Assembly: GCA_003670575.1 (NCBI GenBank)
Contig: QWRD01000005.1
Span: 1 to 64,000, forward strand
DNA length: 64,000 nucleotides
Source of the DNA: Chloroflexota bacterium
GTDB lineage: Bacteria > Chloroflexota > Dehalococcoidia > UBA2979
Direction of reading: 5' to 3'
Shown here: positions 51,119-60,731 of the stretch, one piece after another
How the letters are laid out: each line of letters begins with the position of its first letter
Numbering within the stretch: the first letter of the stretch is position 1
Made by a program: the position numbers and the translations under genes
Notes under the pieces: model-generated
What the model saw: the letters and a program-made list of their open reading frames with translations, nothing else
Databases searched by the model: none
Told to the model about the DNA's origin: nothing

Positions 51119-51727
51119 ATGCCACTGCTCGCCGACTTCCGGGCCGCCGCGATCGCACGCACTCGCTTTCCCGACGACCAGCGGTTGAGCGAGGCGGCCC
51201 TGTTCGCTCTGGTCCGCGACATCCCGTTCGGCCGACCCACAGACGAGCACCCCGAGACAGTGATCGCAGAGTGGCGCGCCACCTCGATCGGGAAGCACAT
51301 CCTGCTACAGGCGCTTGCCGAGGAGTTCGGGCTGCACACCATGCTGATCTGCGCGCTGCACGAGTTCGGGCCACAGACCACGCCGTGGCTCCCGGCGGCA
51401 CTGCTGGCCGATCTGGCGGCGGACGGACCGGTGCCCGACCTGCACATGTTCTTACGGTTGAAGATCGCTGACGACTGGATGACCGTGGACGCCACCTGGC
51501 CACTGGCCACGGCAGCACTCGGGTTCCCAGTGAACGAGCGCTTCGACGCGGGGCGTGAGATGCGGCCGGCCTGTGACCCCGACGAGGTGCTACACGTCCC
51601 ACCGGAGGCCGACCCGATCGAGTTCGCCGAACGGCTGATCGCCTCGCACGTCGGCGCCCAATCGGAGCGCCGAGCGCGCCTCCTCGCTGCGCTCGCCGAC
51701 GTGGCCGCGGCAGCGAACACCCGCTGA
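51119..51727 (+). CDS. Transglutaminase-like fold protein, Cys replaced
   Basis: 202 residues. TSIGKHILLQALAEEFGL resembles the transglutaminase-like helix (family GTCSTKH...), but Ser stands where the catalytic Cys is expected. LHMFLRLKIADDW and VDATWP provide the His and Asp positions. It may be a non-catalytic member. The family call is from pattern memory and is moderate. Confidence 0.5.
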   Translation: MPLLADFRAAAIARTRFPDDQRLSEAALFALVRDIPFGRPTDEHPETVIAEWRATSIGKHILLQALAEEFGLHTMLICALHEFGPQTTPWLPAALLADLAADGPVPDLHMFLRLKIADDWMTVDATWPLATAALGFPVNERFDAGREMRPACDPDEVLHVPPEADPIEFAERLIASHVGAQSERRARLLAALADVAAAANTR

Positions 51728-51772
51728 TCCGGTCGGCGCCCTCGTATGCGCGGTGTGCGGCCGCGGGCGGCG

Positions 51773-51778
51773 TACACT
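51773..51778 (+). promoter_or_regulatory. -10 element, leaderless start at 51785
   Basis: TACACT lies 6 bases before the ATG, the same arrangement as at 21922. Confidence 0.45.
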
Positions 51779-51784
51779 GATCGC

Positions 51785-52072
51785 ATGTACGGATACGAAC
51801 CACCGCGGACACCGAGCGAGCGTGGAAGCTGGGCAGAAGTGCTCGCATTCATCATCGCGGCGTTTCAGGTGCTCTTCCCGTTCCTCGCGATCGTCATCGG
51901 CGCGCTTGGCGTCGTGTTGCTGCTGCTCTACCTCTACATCGTGAATGCATGGCTCACACTGATTCCGCTCTCGGTGATCGCCGCGGGTATCGGCGCGTTA
52001 CTGCTGCGCGAGCGTCGGAACCGTCTGGCGATGACACGCCGGATCGAGGGCACCGACACGCGCCGCCGATAG
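51785..52072 (+). CDS. Small membrane protein
   Basis: 95 residues with two or three hydrophobic stretches (AEVLAFIIAAFQVLFPFLAI, GVVLLLLYLYIV and LIPLSVIAAGIGALLL) and a basic C-terminal tail. No family recognised. The start is set by the -10 element. Confidence 0.6.
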   Translation: MYGYEPPRTPSERGSWAEVLAFIIAAFQVLFPFLAIVIGALGVVLLLLYLYIVNAWLTLIPLSVIAAGIGALLLRERRNRLAMTRRIEGTDTRRR

Positions 52073-52279
52073 CGCCACGCCGCGCCGAACTGGGCGGCTG
52101 CATGCGATATCCCCTCGCGCTGCGCTGAACGACCTTGCGAGATGCTGACGAGCCGCATAAGTACGGGCGCGCACGAGCGGGAACGAGGGTTCTCCCCACG
52201 ATCGTGCGCACCCACGGTGCGCAGACTGATGACATCGCACCCGCCTCTCCGAGGCGTCACCCGACAAAGGAGTCTGACG

Positions 52280-52522
52280 ATGCACAAAGCACAGGCAGTG
52301 GCGGATCTCACCATGCGGTTGGCGCGCGTCACCACGACGGAACATGCACGCACCGCACTGGAGCGGGCGCTGCGCTCCACAGGGCTCACGCACGCGATGA
52401 CGATCCGCGACACGGATCTGGAAGCTCTCCTGCAGGCGCTTGCCGCTGAAGGTGGAGCGATTCAATCGATCGCGGAGCAGATCGCCATGCACAGTGATGG
52501 CGACGGCCCGCTGGCCGCGTAG
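52280..52522 (+). CDS. Small protein of unknown function
   Basis: 80 residues, soluble, helical, no Cys. AAAGGAG lies 8 bases before the ATG, one of the best ribosome sites in the window. Contains LTMRLARVTTTEHARTALERAL and LEALLQALAAEGGAIQSIAEQIA, which look like short helices. The ~200 bases upstream hold an inverted TGCGCA pair (near 52205-52223) and no gene. Confidence 0.6.
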   Translation: MHKAQAVADLTMRLARVTTTEHARTALERALRSTGLTHAMTIRDTDLEALLQALAAEGGAIQSIAEQIAMHSDGDGPLAA

Positions 52523-52618
52523 CGGAGCGCACCGCGTCCGTCCCTCGGTCCGGCGCCACCTCGCGCCGCTCAAACGACGGCCAAGCGGTGCCGCCACCGG
52601 CGCAGCGGCACCCGGCGG

Positions 52619-52624
52619 TACAAT
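52619..52624 (+). promoter_or_regulatory. -10 element of uvrC, leaderless start
   Basis: TACAAT lies 6 bases before the GTG of uvrC. No LexA-type box is nearby. Confidence 0.45.
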
Positions 52625-52630
52625 CGACGC

Positions 52631-54541
52631 GTGATAGAGCATGCCGTTTTGCAGCAGGTGCGAGCGCTCCCCGAGCGCCCCGGCGTCTACATCATGCGAG
52701 ACGCTCGAGGTGACGTGCTGTACGTCGGCAAAGCGACCAGTCTGCGCGCGCGTGTGCGCTCCTACTTCGGCTCCGGACGAAGCCTGGAGCCGAAGGTGCG
52801 CACGCTCGCGGAGTTGGTGGTCACCATCGACCACGTCCTGACGCGATCGCCGTCGGAGGCCTTGCTACTGGAGGCCACGCTCGTAAAGCGGCATCAGCCG
52901 CCGCACAACGTCCGACTGAAGGACGACAAGCACTACCCGTACCTGAAGGTGGACGTGCAGAGCCCCTGGCCGCGCGTCACCATCACCCGGCGCGTGGAGC
53001 CGGACGGTGCGCGCTACTTCGGGCCGTACGCGTCGGCAGGCTCCGTGCGTCGAACGCTCGATGTGGTGAAGAAACTGTTCCCCTGGCGCTCCTGCACCAA
53101 GCAGATCACCGGCACGGATCCGCGCCCCTGCCTTGATTACTACATCAAGCGCTGCATCGCGCCCTGCACTGCCTTCTGCACGAAGGAAGAGTACGATGAG
53201 GTGATCCACCAGACGGTGCTGTTCCTGGAAGGGCGCAGCCACGAGGTGTTGGACCACGTAGAGAGTGAGATGCATCGCGCATCGGACGCGCTGCAGTTCG
53301 AGCGTGCGGCGACGTTGCGCGATCAGGCTGACGCGATTCGCCGCATCACCGAGCGGCAGCAGATGGCAACGACTGCGCCGCTGGACGCGGACGTGTTCGC
53401 GCTCGCGCGTGTCGGTACGGATGCGTGTGTGCAGGCGTTTTTCGTGCGTGGCACTGTCGTTGCGGACACCGACTCATTCCTCGTCGACGGCACGCAGGAC
53501 GCATCCGATGCCGACGTGCTGGGCGCCTTCCTCGCGCAGTACTTCGAGTCCGCCACGTATGTCCCGCGGAACATCCTGCTCTCGCAGCTACCTACCGACG
53601 TCGAGGAATTGCAGGCCGCACTGCGGGAGCGGCGTGGCGGCGTGGTGGAGATCCGCGTGCCGGAACGCGGTGAGTTGCGAGGGCTGGTCGCGAGCGCCGA
53701 GGAGAATGCGCGTTCCGCGCTGGCGACGTACCGCGTGCGCTGGCTGAACAACCGCGACCGTACCGAGGCTGCCCTCGCCGGGCTGGAGGCAGAGCTCGAC
53801 CTCCCGGCACTGCCGCGCCGCATCGAGTGCTACGACATCTCGACAATCCAGGGCACGAACACCGTGGCCTCGATGGTCGTGTTCGAGGACGGTGCGCCGG
53901 CGACCGGAGAGTACCGCCGCTTCCGCATCAAGACCGTCGAAGGGCAGGACGATTTCGCCTCGATGCGTGAGGTGCTCACACGCCGCTTCGCAAGCATCGC
54001 GGCGCGGCGCGCGCGCGAGGCCGGGCGGCCGCCCGCCGATGACAGTCCGCCGACCGTCGCAGGCGACTCAGACGAAGCCGAGGATCTCGACGAGGTGGCG
54101 CCGTCCTCGTGGGACACCGTACCTGGCCTCGTGGTGATCGATGGCGGCAAGGGCCAACTGAGCGCGGCGTGCGATGTGATGCGCAACTATGCGCTGACGG
54201 ACATCCCCGTCTGCGGCCTCGCCAAGCGCGAGGAAGAAGTGTTCATGCAGGACGTCGACGAGCCGATCATCCTGCCTCGCGACTCGCAAGCGCTCTACCT
54301 GCTGCAGCGCGTGCGCGACGAGGCTCACCGCTTCGCGATCACGTACCACCGCACGCTGCGCGGCAAAGGCGTGCGCGGCTCCGTGCTGGACGAGATTCCG
54401 GGGATCGGGCCGAAGCGCAAGCGCGCACTGCTCAAGAAGTTCGGTTCCGTGCGCGCGCTGCAGGATGCCTCGGTCGACGAGATCGCCACCACCGAGGGGT
54501 TCACTCGCCGCCTGGCAGAGACTGTAAAACGCTCGCTGTAG
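52631..54541 (+). CDS. uvrC: Excinuclease ABC subunit C
   Basis: Makes both incisions in nucleotide excision repair. 636 residues: GIY-YIG nuclease (PGVYIMRD...LYVGKA), Cys-rich CIAPC region, UVR motif (residues ~215-240), RNase H-like endonuclease (CYDISTIQGT, VVIDGGKGQL) and C-terminal helix-hairpin-helix (IPGIGPKRKRALLKKFGS). An acidic linker of ~25 residues interrupts the endonuclease domain near residue 465. Confidence 0.97.
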   Translation: MIEHAVLQQVRALPERPGVYIMRDARGDVLYVGKATSLRARVRSYFGSGRSLEPKVRTLAELVVTIDHVLTRSPSEALLLEATLVKRHQPPHNVRLKDDKHYPYLKVDVQSPWPRVTITRRVEPDGARYFGPYASAGSVRRTLDVVKKLFPWRSCTKQITGTDPRPCLDYYIKRCIAPCTAFCTKEEYDEVIHQTVLFLEGRSHEVLDHVESEMHRASDALQFERAATLRDQADAIRRITERQQMATTAPLDADVFALARVGTDACVQAFFVRGTVVADTDSFLVDGTQDASDADVLGAFLAQYFESATYVPRNILLSQLPTDVEELQAALRERRGGVVEIRVPERGELRGLVASAEENARSALATYRVRWLNNRDRTEAALAGLEAELDLPALPRRIECYDISTIQGTNTVASMVVFEDGAPATGEYRRFRIKTVEGQDDFASMREVLTRRFASIAARRAREAGRPPADDSPPTVAGDSDEAEDLDEVAPSSWDTVPGLVVIDGGKGQLSAACDVMRNYALTDIPVCGLAKREEEVFMQDVDEPIILPRDSQALYLLQRVRDEAHRFAITYHRTLRGKGVRGSVLDEIPGIGPKRKRALLKKFGSVRALQDASVDEIATTEGFTRRLAETVKRSL

Positions 54542-54668
54542 CGAGACGATACGGTGCCGCGCACGCCGACAACGCGCACCCGCTGGCGTGTTGCCCAAGT
54601 TCCGGTCGTCGGCGAACCACCCTCGATCCCGGCTGCCTGACGCGCTCCACCTCGGGCATGCCGCGGTC

Positions 54669-54697
54669 TGGACAACGCCTCGGCGGCCCGCTATATA
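54669..54697 (+). promoter_or_regulatory. Promoter of xerC/D-like gene
   Basis: TGGACA (54669-54674), 17-base spacer, TATATA (54692-54697). The -10 lies in the loop of an inverted repeat CGGCCCG / CGGGCCG (54684-54710), which may be an operator. The 130 bases between uvrC and this promoter show nothing recognisable. Confidence 0.6.
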
Positions 54698-54783
54698 CTC
54701 GTCCGGGCCGCACGCGCTATGTAAAGTCCGAGGGCGATCGCACGGCGCCAGATCACGGTCGCGCCAGGTCAGGAGTGTCCCGA

Positions 54784-55773
54784 GTGGAGCAGCGGATCGA
54801 GGCCTTCCTCCATTACCTGTCTGCGGAGCGTGGCTCCTCGAAGAACACCATCGATGCGTATCGCAACGACCTGACGCGCTTCGAGGAGTTCGCAGCCAGC
54901 GAGGCGGCGAAGGCAGCACCGCCCAGCGACGCGACGCAGCCCTCGACCGACGCTGCGCAGCCCTCCGAGACCCCAATCGCGAACGGTCACCCCGGCGTGG
55001 ATGTGCTGAGCCGCGATCTCATCACTGCCTACATCCTCTGGTTGCGGAACCCGCAGGAGCGCGCCTACGCGGCTGCCACCGTCGCCCGCAAGGTCGCAGC
55101 GGTGAAGTCGTTCTGCGCCTTCCTGCTGGATCACGGCGACATCACGTCCAACCCGACCGCTTCCATCGACTCGCCGCACGCGCCGAAGCGTGTGCCGCGG
55201 CCGATGAGCACCGCCGATGTGGACGCGCTACTGCGCGAGCCGGTCAAGCACGGTACACCCGAGGCAATCCGCGACGCGGCGATGCTGGAACTGATGTACG
55301 CCACCGGAATGCGCGTGACGGAACTGGTCTCCCTCAACGTCGACAGCCTGCACCTCGATCCACCGCCGGCCTACGTTCGCTGCCTGGGCAAAGGCGCGAA
55401 GGAACGCAGCCTCCCGGTCTACGAGCAGGCCGTACGCGCCATTGAGCGCTACCTGGACGAGTCACGCGCGGCGCTCGTGAAGGACAGACCGCAGGGCGCA
55501 CTCTTCGCCAACCGTCGAGGTGAGCGGCTCACGCGGCAGGGGTTCTGGCTGATCCTGAAGGGCTACGCGAAGTCGGCGGGCATCGAAGCACACGTCACGC
55601 CGCACACACTGCGCCACTCCTTCGCGACGCACATGCTCCGAGGCGGTGCATCCGTCCGCGACGTGCAGGAGCTGCTGGGCCACGCAAACGTCTCCACCAC
55701 GCAGGTGTACACGCAGCTCGCCGACTCGCATCTCCGCGATGTCTACGCGGACGCTCACCCGCGCGCGCACTGA
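54784..55773 (+). CDS. Tyrosine recombinase XerC/XerD
   Basis: Resolves chromosome dimers at dif. 329 residues with SAM-like core-binding domain and catalytic domain: Arg in TGMRVTEL, Lys in GKGAKERSLP, HTLRHSF, LGHANVSTTQVY. The N-terminal domain has an ~35-residue Ala/Pro/Ser insertion (residues ~45-78) with an internal near-duplication (TQPSTDAAQPSE). GTG at 54784 has AGGAG eight bases upstream; GTG at 54775 is too close to it. Confidence 0.92.
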   Translation: MEQRIEAFLHYLSAERGSSKNTIDAYRNDLTRFEEFAASEAAKAAPPSDATQPSTDAAQPSETPIANGHPGVDVLSRDLITAYILWLRNPQERAYAAATVARKVAAVKSFCAFLLDHGDITSNPTASIDSPHAPKRVPRPMSTADVDALLREPVKHGTPEAIRDAAMLELMYATGMRVTELVSLNVDSLHLDPPPAYVRCLGKGAKERSLPVYEQAVRAIERYLDESRAALVKDRPQGALFANRRGERLTRQGFWLILKGYAKSAGIEAHVTPHTLRHSFATHMLRGGASVRDVQELLGHANVSTTQVYTQLADSHLRDVYADAHPRAH

Positions 55774-55801
55774 ACTCCACACTCTGGCCCATACGCTGAC
55801 C

Positions 55802-55839
55802 CACACAGAACGGGCGCCGATGGGGGCCCGTTCTGTGTG
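55802..55839. terminator. Bidirectional terminator between xer gene and Ig-like gene
   Basis: Perfect 14-bp stem CACACAGAACGGGC / GCCCGTTCTGTGTG with a 10-base loop, between convergent genes. Confidence 0.8.
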
Positions 55840-55877
55840 CTCGCCAACTGAGGCGGCAGGCTCGTCCGCTACGCGTG

Positions 55878-56306
55878 CTACTCGTCTGGCGAATCGACGT
55901 AGATCTGAGTGGTCGGTACCTTCGGCGCAACCACGGCGGCGGGAGCGTTCGGGTCGGTCACGTCGATGGTTACGCGGCCGACCGCCATATCGTCGGTGTC
56001 ATCAGTCACGCCAATCGTGATCGGGACGCTGGACGCGGCGGTCGGAACGCCACTGATCACGCCGGTACGCACGTCGAGGCTGAGACCCGCCGGGAGCTGC
56101 CCCATGACGGTGCCCCAGGACTCGCCGCCGCTGCCACCGACATCGGTCAGTGTCGCGGTGTACGGCTGTCCAACCACCGCAACCGGCAGCGCCTCCAGCG
56201 TGATCGCGTGGTCGACACCCGCAGCAAAGGCGCTGCCCGGCAGCGCGATCGAGGCCAGCGCCACGAGTCCTACGCCAATGCTGCCAATCGACTTCTTGAG
56301 TTCCAT
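55878..56306 (-). CDS. Secreted protein with putative Ig (He_PIG-like) domain
   Basis: 142 residues with a signal peptide (KKSIGSIGVGLVALASIALP, cleavage near AFAAG). GQLPAGLSLDVRTGVISGVPT is the core of a cadherin/Ig-like He_PIG domain. No membrane anchor or sorting signal. AGGAGG precedes the ATG at 56306. Probably a surface or matrix protein. Confidence 0.75.
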   Translation of the reverse strand: MELKKSIGSIGVGLVALASIALPGSAFAAGVDHAITLEALPVAVVGQPYTATLTDVGGSGGESWGTVMGQLPAGLSLDVRTGVISGVPTAASSVPITIGVTDDTDDMAVGRVTIDVTDPNAPAAVVAPKVPTTQIYVDSPDE

Positions 56307-56369
56307 CAGAAACCTCCTGAACCGGGCGGGGCCAATCCCGCGCCCAACACAGGACACGTTAACGCGTCA

Positions 56370-56398
56370 TTGCTGATGAATTGTTACGCATCTATAAA
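56370..56398 (+). promoter_or_regulatory. Promoter upstream of eno
   Basis: TTGCTG (56370-56375), 17 bases, TATAAA (56393-56398). It lies in an AT-richer stretch between the divergent Ig-like gene and eno. Confidence 0.6.
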
Positions 56399-56471
56399 CT
56401 ATCAGGCCTGACGACGCATTCGTAATCACTCCCCCGGTACGCCCGCACCTCGTAGCATGTGCGCGCGATGA

Positions 56472-57767
<1,296 letters not shown>

Positions 57768-57885
57768 CGGTGCCACCAATCGCACTGCACCCTGTGCCGG
57801 TTGCGGCTCACGTCAGCGCGCGCGGGGCTCGACGCTCCCCGCGCGCCATCGAGGGGGCCCACCGCCCGTTCGAGATGTGGCCCGC

Positions 57886-58803
57886 ATGACCGGACCACGT
57901 GACGCTGCCGAAAGCGAGATGCCTATCCTCGACCCGCCGCAGCGCGTCTCCGGGATGCGCGTCCCGGACGCGGAGGGCTGGCGTCTGCCCGGCAAGCCCG
58001 CGGGCCTCGCGCCCGATGCCGAGGACGCCTGGCGTCAGACCGGCTTCCTGCTGTCGGACGACATCCAACTGATCGAGGCTGCGGCGAGGCTTCAGCTCCG
58101 ACTCGCCGTGACCGGCTACACGCCGGCGGCACGCACGATGACAATGGCGGCGTACGCCTCGCTCTGGAGCCGGACGTTCTCCAGCCTCCACGACGCGACC
58201 AGCCTGGTGCAGCGGGGTGCGTACCAATCGGCGCTGCCTCTGCTGCGCATGGCGGTGGAGCACATCGCGGCACAGGCCCAGCTCCCGGACGAACTCGACG
58301 CCTTCAAGGCGTGGGCGCACAGCGCGTATGGGCACCACGCCCCCACTCGCTCGGAGGAAGTAGGACTCGGCCACTATTTCGCTGGCGAGGCCATCGCGGC
58401 GGATGAGCACCTGCGGCTGATCTACCGCGCCGCCTCCGACCTGGGGCGGCCAAACTTCGGGCCCACCGCGCTGTTCGTGGCGGCCGAGGCCTCACACCAG
58501 CGCTATCCGCTGATGTTCGACGACGCCGCGTTCCACCTCGGGTGGGCGCAACTCATCCTCGGCTGGGTGCTCCGCCTCGGCGCGAAGCAGCTGCACGTCG
58601 CGATGCACCAGCGCGAGCAATTCCCGGCGCCCCAGCCGCTGCGGGACGAGGTAGTCGCCCACGTCGCCAGAGTGGACGCCGGGCTCGCCGAGGATGGCCG
58701 CTGCCACCTCGAAGAATTCGTGGACGACGAGGCGAGACGCCGGCACCTGCTGGTGGACTTCCGCCGCCAGCCACCGGACGCCGCGAAGCGCATCCTGCTG
58801 TAG
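57886..58803 (+). CDS. Conserved-looking protein of unknown function
   Basis: 305 residues, mostly helical, no signal or membrane helix certain. Segments such as SSLHDATSLVQRGAYQSALP and MAVEHIAAQAQLPDELDAFK suggest a helical-repeat protein of the kind seen in AbiV/HEPN-like or 'DUF5677'-type families, which is only an impression. It lies between eno and gap in the same direction. Start at 57886 by the first ATG after eno; no clear ribosome site. Confidence 0.6.
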   Translation: MTGPRDAAESEMPILDPPQRVSGMRVPDAEGWRLPGKPAGLAPDAEDAWRQTGFLLSDDIQLIEAAARLQLRLAVTGYTPAARTMTMAAYASLWSRTFSSLHDATSLVQRGAYQSALPLLRMAVEHIAAQAQLPDELDAFKAWAHSAYGHHAPTRSEEVGLGHYFAGEAIAADEHLRLIYRAASDLGRPNFGPTALFVAAEASHQRYPLMFDDAAFHLGWAQLILGWVLRLGAKQLHVAMHQREQFPAPQPLRDEVVAHVARVDAGLAEDGRCHLEEFVDDEARRRHLLVDFRRQPPDAAKRILL

Positions 58804-58830
58804 CTCCCGGAACCTCGACCCAGCCCCCAT

Positions 58831-58859
58831 CTGGCACTGGGCCGCAACGGCGCTACAAT
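58831..58859 (+). promoter_or_regulatory. Promoter of gap
   Basis: CTGGCA, 17 bases, TACAAT. Transcription would begin about 50 bases before gap. Confidence 0.65.
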
Positions 58860-58915
58860 CCCCTTGCATATTCCCCGTAGCCGGACGCCTAGGAACCCCT
58901 CAGGAGAAGCGAGAG

Positions 58916-59938
58916 ATGGCGAAGAAGCTCCGAGTTGGCATCAACGGTCTGGGCCGCACCGGTCGCCAGACGGTACGCGCGTGGTGGGATCGCCACCGCG
59001 ATGACTGGGATCTGGTGGCCATCAACGGTCGCTCAGACGTGGCCATGCACACGCACCTGCTTCGCTACGACAGCGACTACGGGCGCTTCCCCGCGGAGAT
59101 TGAGGACGGCAAGGACTCGTTCGCGATCGGCGGGCGGGAGGTGCGCGTCTTCGCGCAGGACGACCCCTCGCAGATCGATTGGAACAGCGTCGGCGTCGAC
59201 GTCGTGATCGAGTCGACCGGTGAGTTCGAGACGCGCGAGGCTGCGGCGATGCACCTGCGCGGCAGCGTGAAGAAGGTGGTGATCTCCGCCCCCGGTAAGA
59301 ACGAGGACTGGACCGTCATCATGGGCGTGAACCACCTCGACTACGATCCGGCGCGGCACCACGTCATCAGCAACGGCTCCTGCACCACCAACTGTGTGGT
59401 GCCGATGGTGAAGGTGCTGCACGACGCGTTCGGCGTGCGCCGTGGGTTCATGACCACCATCCACTCCTACACACGCGACCAGAACCTTGTCGACGCGAAG
59501 CACCGCGACCTGCGGCGAGCACGTGCAGCGGCGATGAACATCATCCCCACGTCCACCGGCGCCGCTCGCTCCATTGGCCTGGTGATCCCGGAATTGCAGG
59601 GGAAGATGAACGGCATCGCGTACCGCGTGCCCACCCCCACGGTGTCGGTCGTCGACCTGGTCACCGACCTGGAGCAGACAGCGTCCAGCGGCGCAATCAA
59701 CGAGGCGTTCCTCGCGGCCGCAGAAGGCCCGATGAAGGGCTTCCTGTACTTCGAGAAGAGCGAGTTGGTCTCCAGCGACTTCCGCGCCCACCCGGCGTCG
59801 GCGATCTTCGACTCGCCATCGACGATGGTGCTGGACGGCGACATGGTGAAGACCATGGGCTGGTACGACAACGAGTACGGCTACGCCTGCCGCATCACCG
59901 ACCTGGTCACGTTCATGGGCGAGCGCGGGCTCGAATAG
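58916..59938 (+). CDS. gap: Glyceraldehyde-3-phosphate dehydrogenase
   Basis: Glycolytic dehydrogenase, 340 residues. GINGLGRTGRQ (nucleotide fold), catalytic Cys in NGSCTTNC, His in TTIHSYT, and TSTGAARSIG. AGGAG ten bases before the ATG. Located near eno but with its own promoter. Confidence 0.97.
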   Translation: MAKKLRVGINGLGRTGRQTVRAWWDRHRDDWDLVAINGRSDVAMHTHLLRYDSDYGRFPAEIEDGKDSFAIGGREVRVFAQDDPSQIDWNSVGVDVVIESTGEFETREAAAMHLRGSVKKVVISAPGKNEDWTVIMGVNHLDYDPARHHVISNGSCTTNCVVPMVKVLHDAFGVRRGFMTTIHSYTRDQNLVDAKHRDLRRARAAAMNIIPTSTGAARSIGLVIPELQGKMNGIAYRVPTPTVSVVDLVTDLEQTASSGAINEAFLAAAEGPMKGFLYFEKSELVSSDFRAHPASAIFDSPSTMVLDGDMVKTMGWYDNEYGYACRITDLVTFMGERGLE

Positions 59939-59959
59939 CATGCGCGGCGGCGAGCAGCG

Positions 59960-60615
59960 ATGAACGGCCGACGCGGCCTTGTCGTGATCCTGCTCGCCGC
60001 GATCGCACTGCTCGCGAGTTGCTCCACGGGTGTCGGGGCGCCACCAGTCGTCACCACCTCGACAGCTGTCGCGACTGCCACTCCGCCGTCTCGGGCGACC
60101 GCCACCGTCACGCTGGTGCCATCCGCTTCCTCGACGGCTCCCCCCGCCGCGTCACCAACGGCGATACCGCCCCCCACTGCGCCCGCCTCCACGCCACCCG
60201 CACCGGCAGCACCGACGGCCGCGCCCGTAACTCCGACAGTAGGCACCACGCCCGCCGTCACGCCGCCCCCATCACCAGCACCCAGCCCAACGCCGACCCT
60301 GGCCGCAGGTCGCAAGCGAGTGCTGGCGCCCATCGACAAGTTGGAGGTGCGTCTGGCGGAATCGCAGCCGGTGCAGGTGTTCGTGGATATCACCAGCGGC
60401 TTCCCGGTGGCTGCGCGCGATTCGACCACTACACGGTGGAACGCTCCGGCTTCACCATCGCCATCGCGGTGTGGAACACCATGCCTGCGACGGACGGTCC
60501 GTGTACGACGATCTACGGGTACGTACCGCACAGCATCGCGCTCGGCTCCGGGTTCCAGGCGGGCACATACCTCGTCCGCGCGAACGACGTCACAACAACA
60601 TTCGCCGTGCGCTAG
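59960..60615 (+). pseudogene. Frameshifted lipoprotein
   Basis: Lipobox LLASC near residue 22, then ~75 residues of Thr/Pro/Ala linker and a C-terminal beta domain. The frame from 59960 gives VFVDITSGFPV and then fails. After the loss of one base near 60407-60411 the next frame gives CARFDHYTVERSG...YLVRAND and a stop at 60615. One extra G (GTG GGC TGC) restores the expected SGxPxGCAxFD pattern. It follows gap by 21 bases. Confidence 0.75.
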
Positions 60616-60731
60616 CCGGGGAACGTGGCGCGAGGGACTTTCCACGAACAGCAATCCGCCGTATAACGCTTCGAGACGAGGCGCGTCAGACGAAGCGCCT
60701 CAGGCCTGCTTAAGCAGGGAGGGGGAGTGTT

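Noticed and set aside
52073-52279. Riboswitch or leader RNA before the 80-residue gene
   Set aside because: A small inverted repeat is present but no known conserved core.
54542-54783. Non-coding RNA (for example RNase P) between uvrC and the Xer gene
   Set aside because: Only a short AAAGTCCGAGG stretch resembles RNase P; the required flanking structure is missing. A promoter explains the region better.
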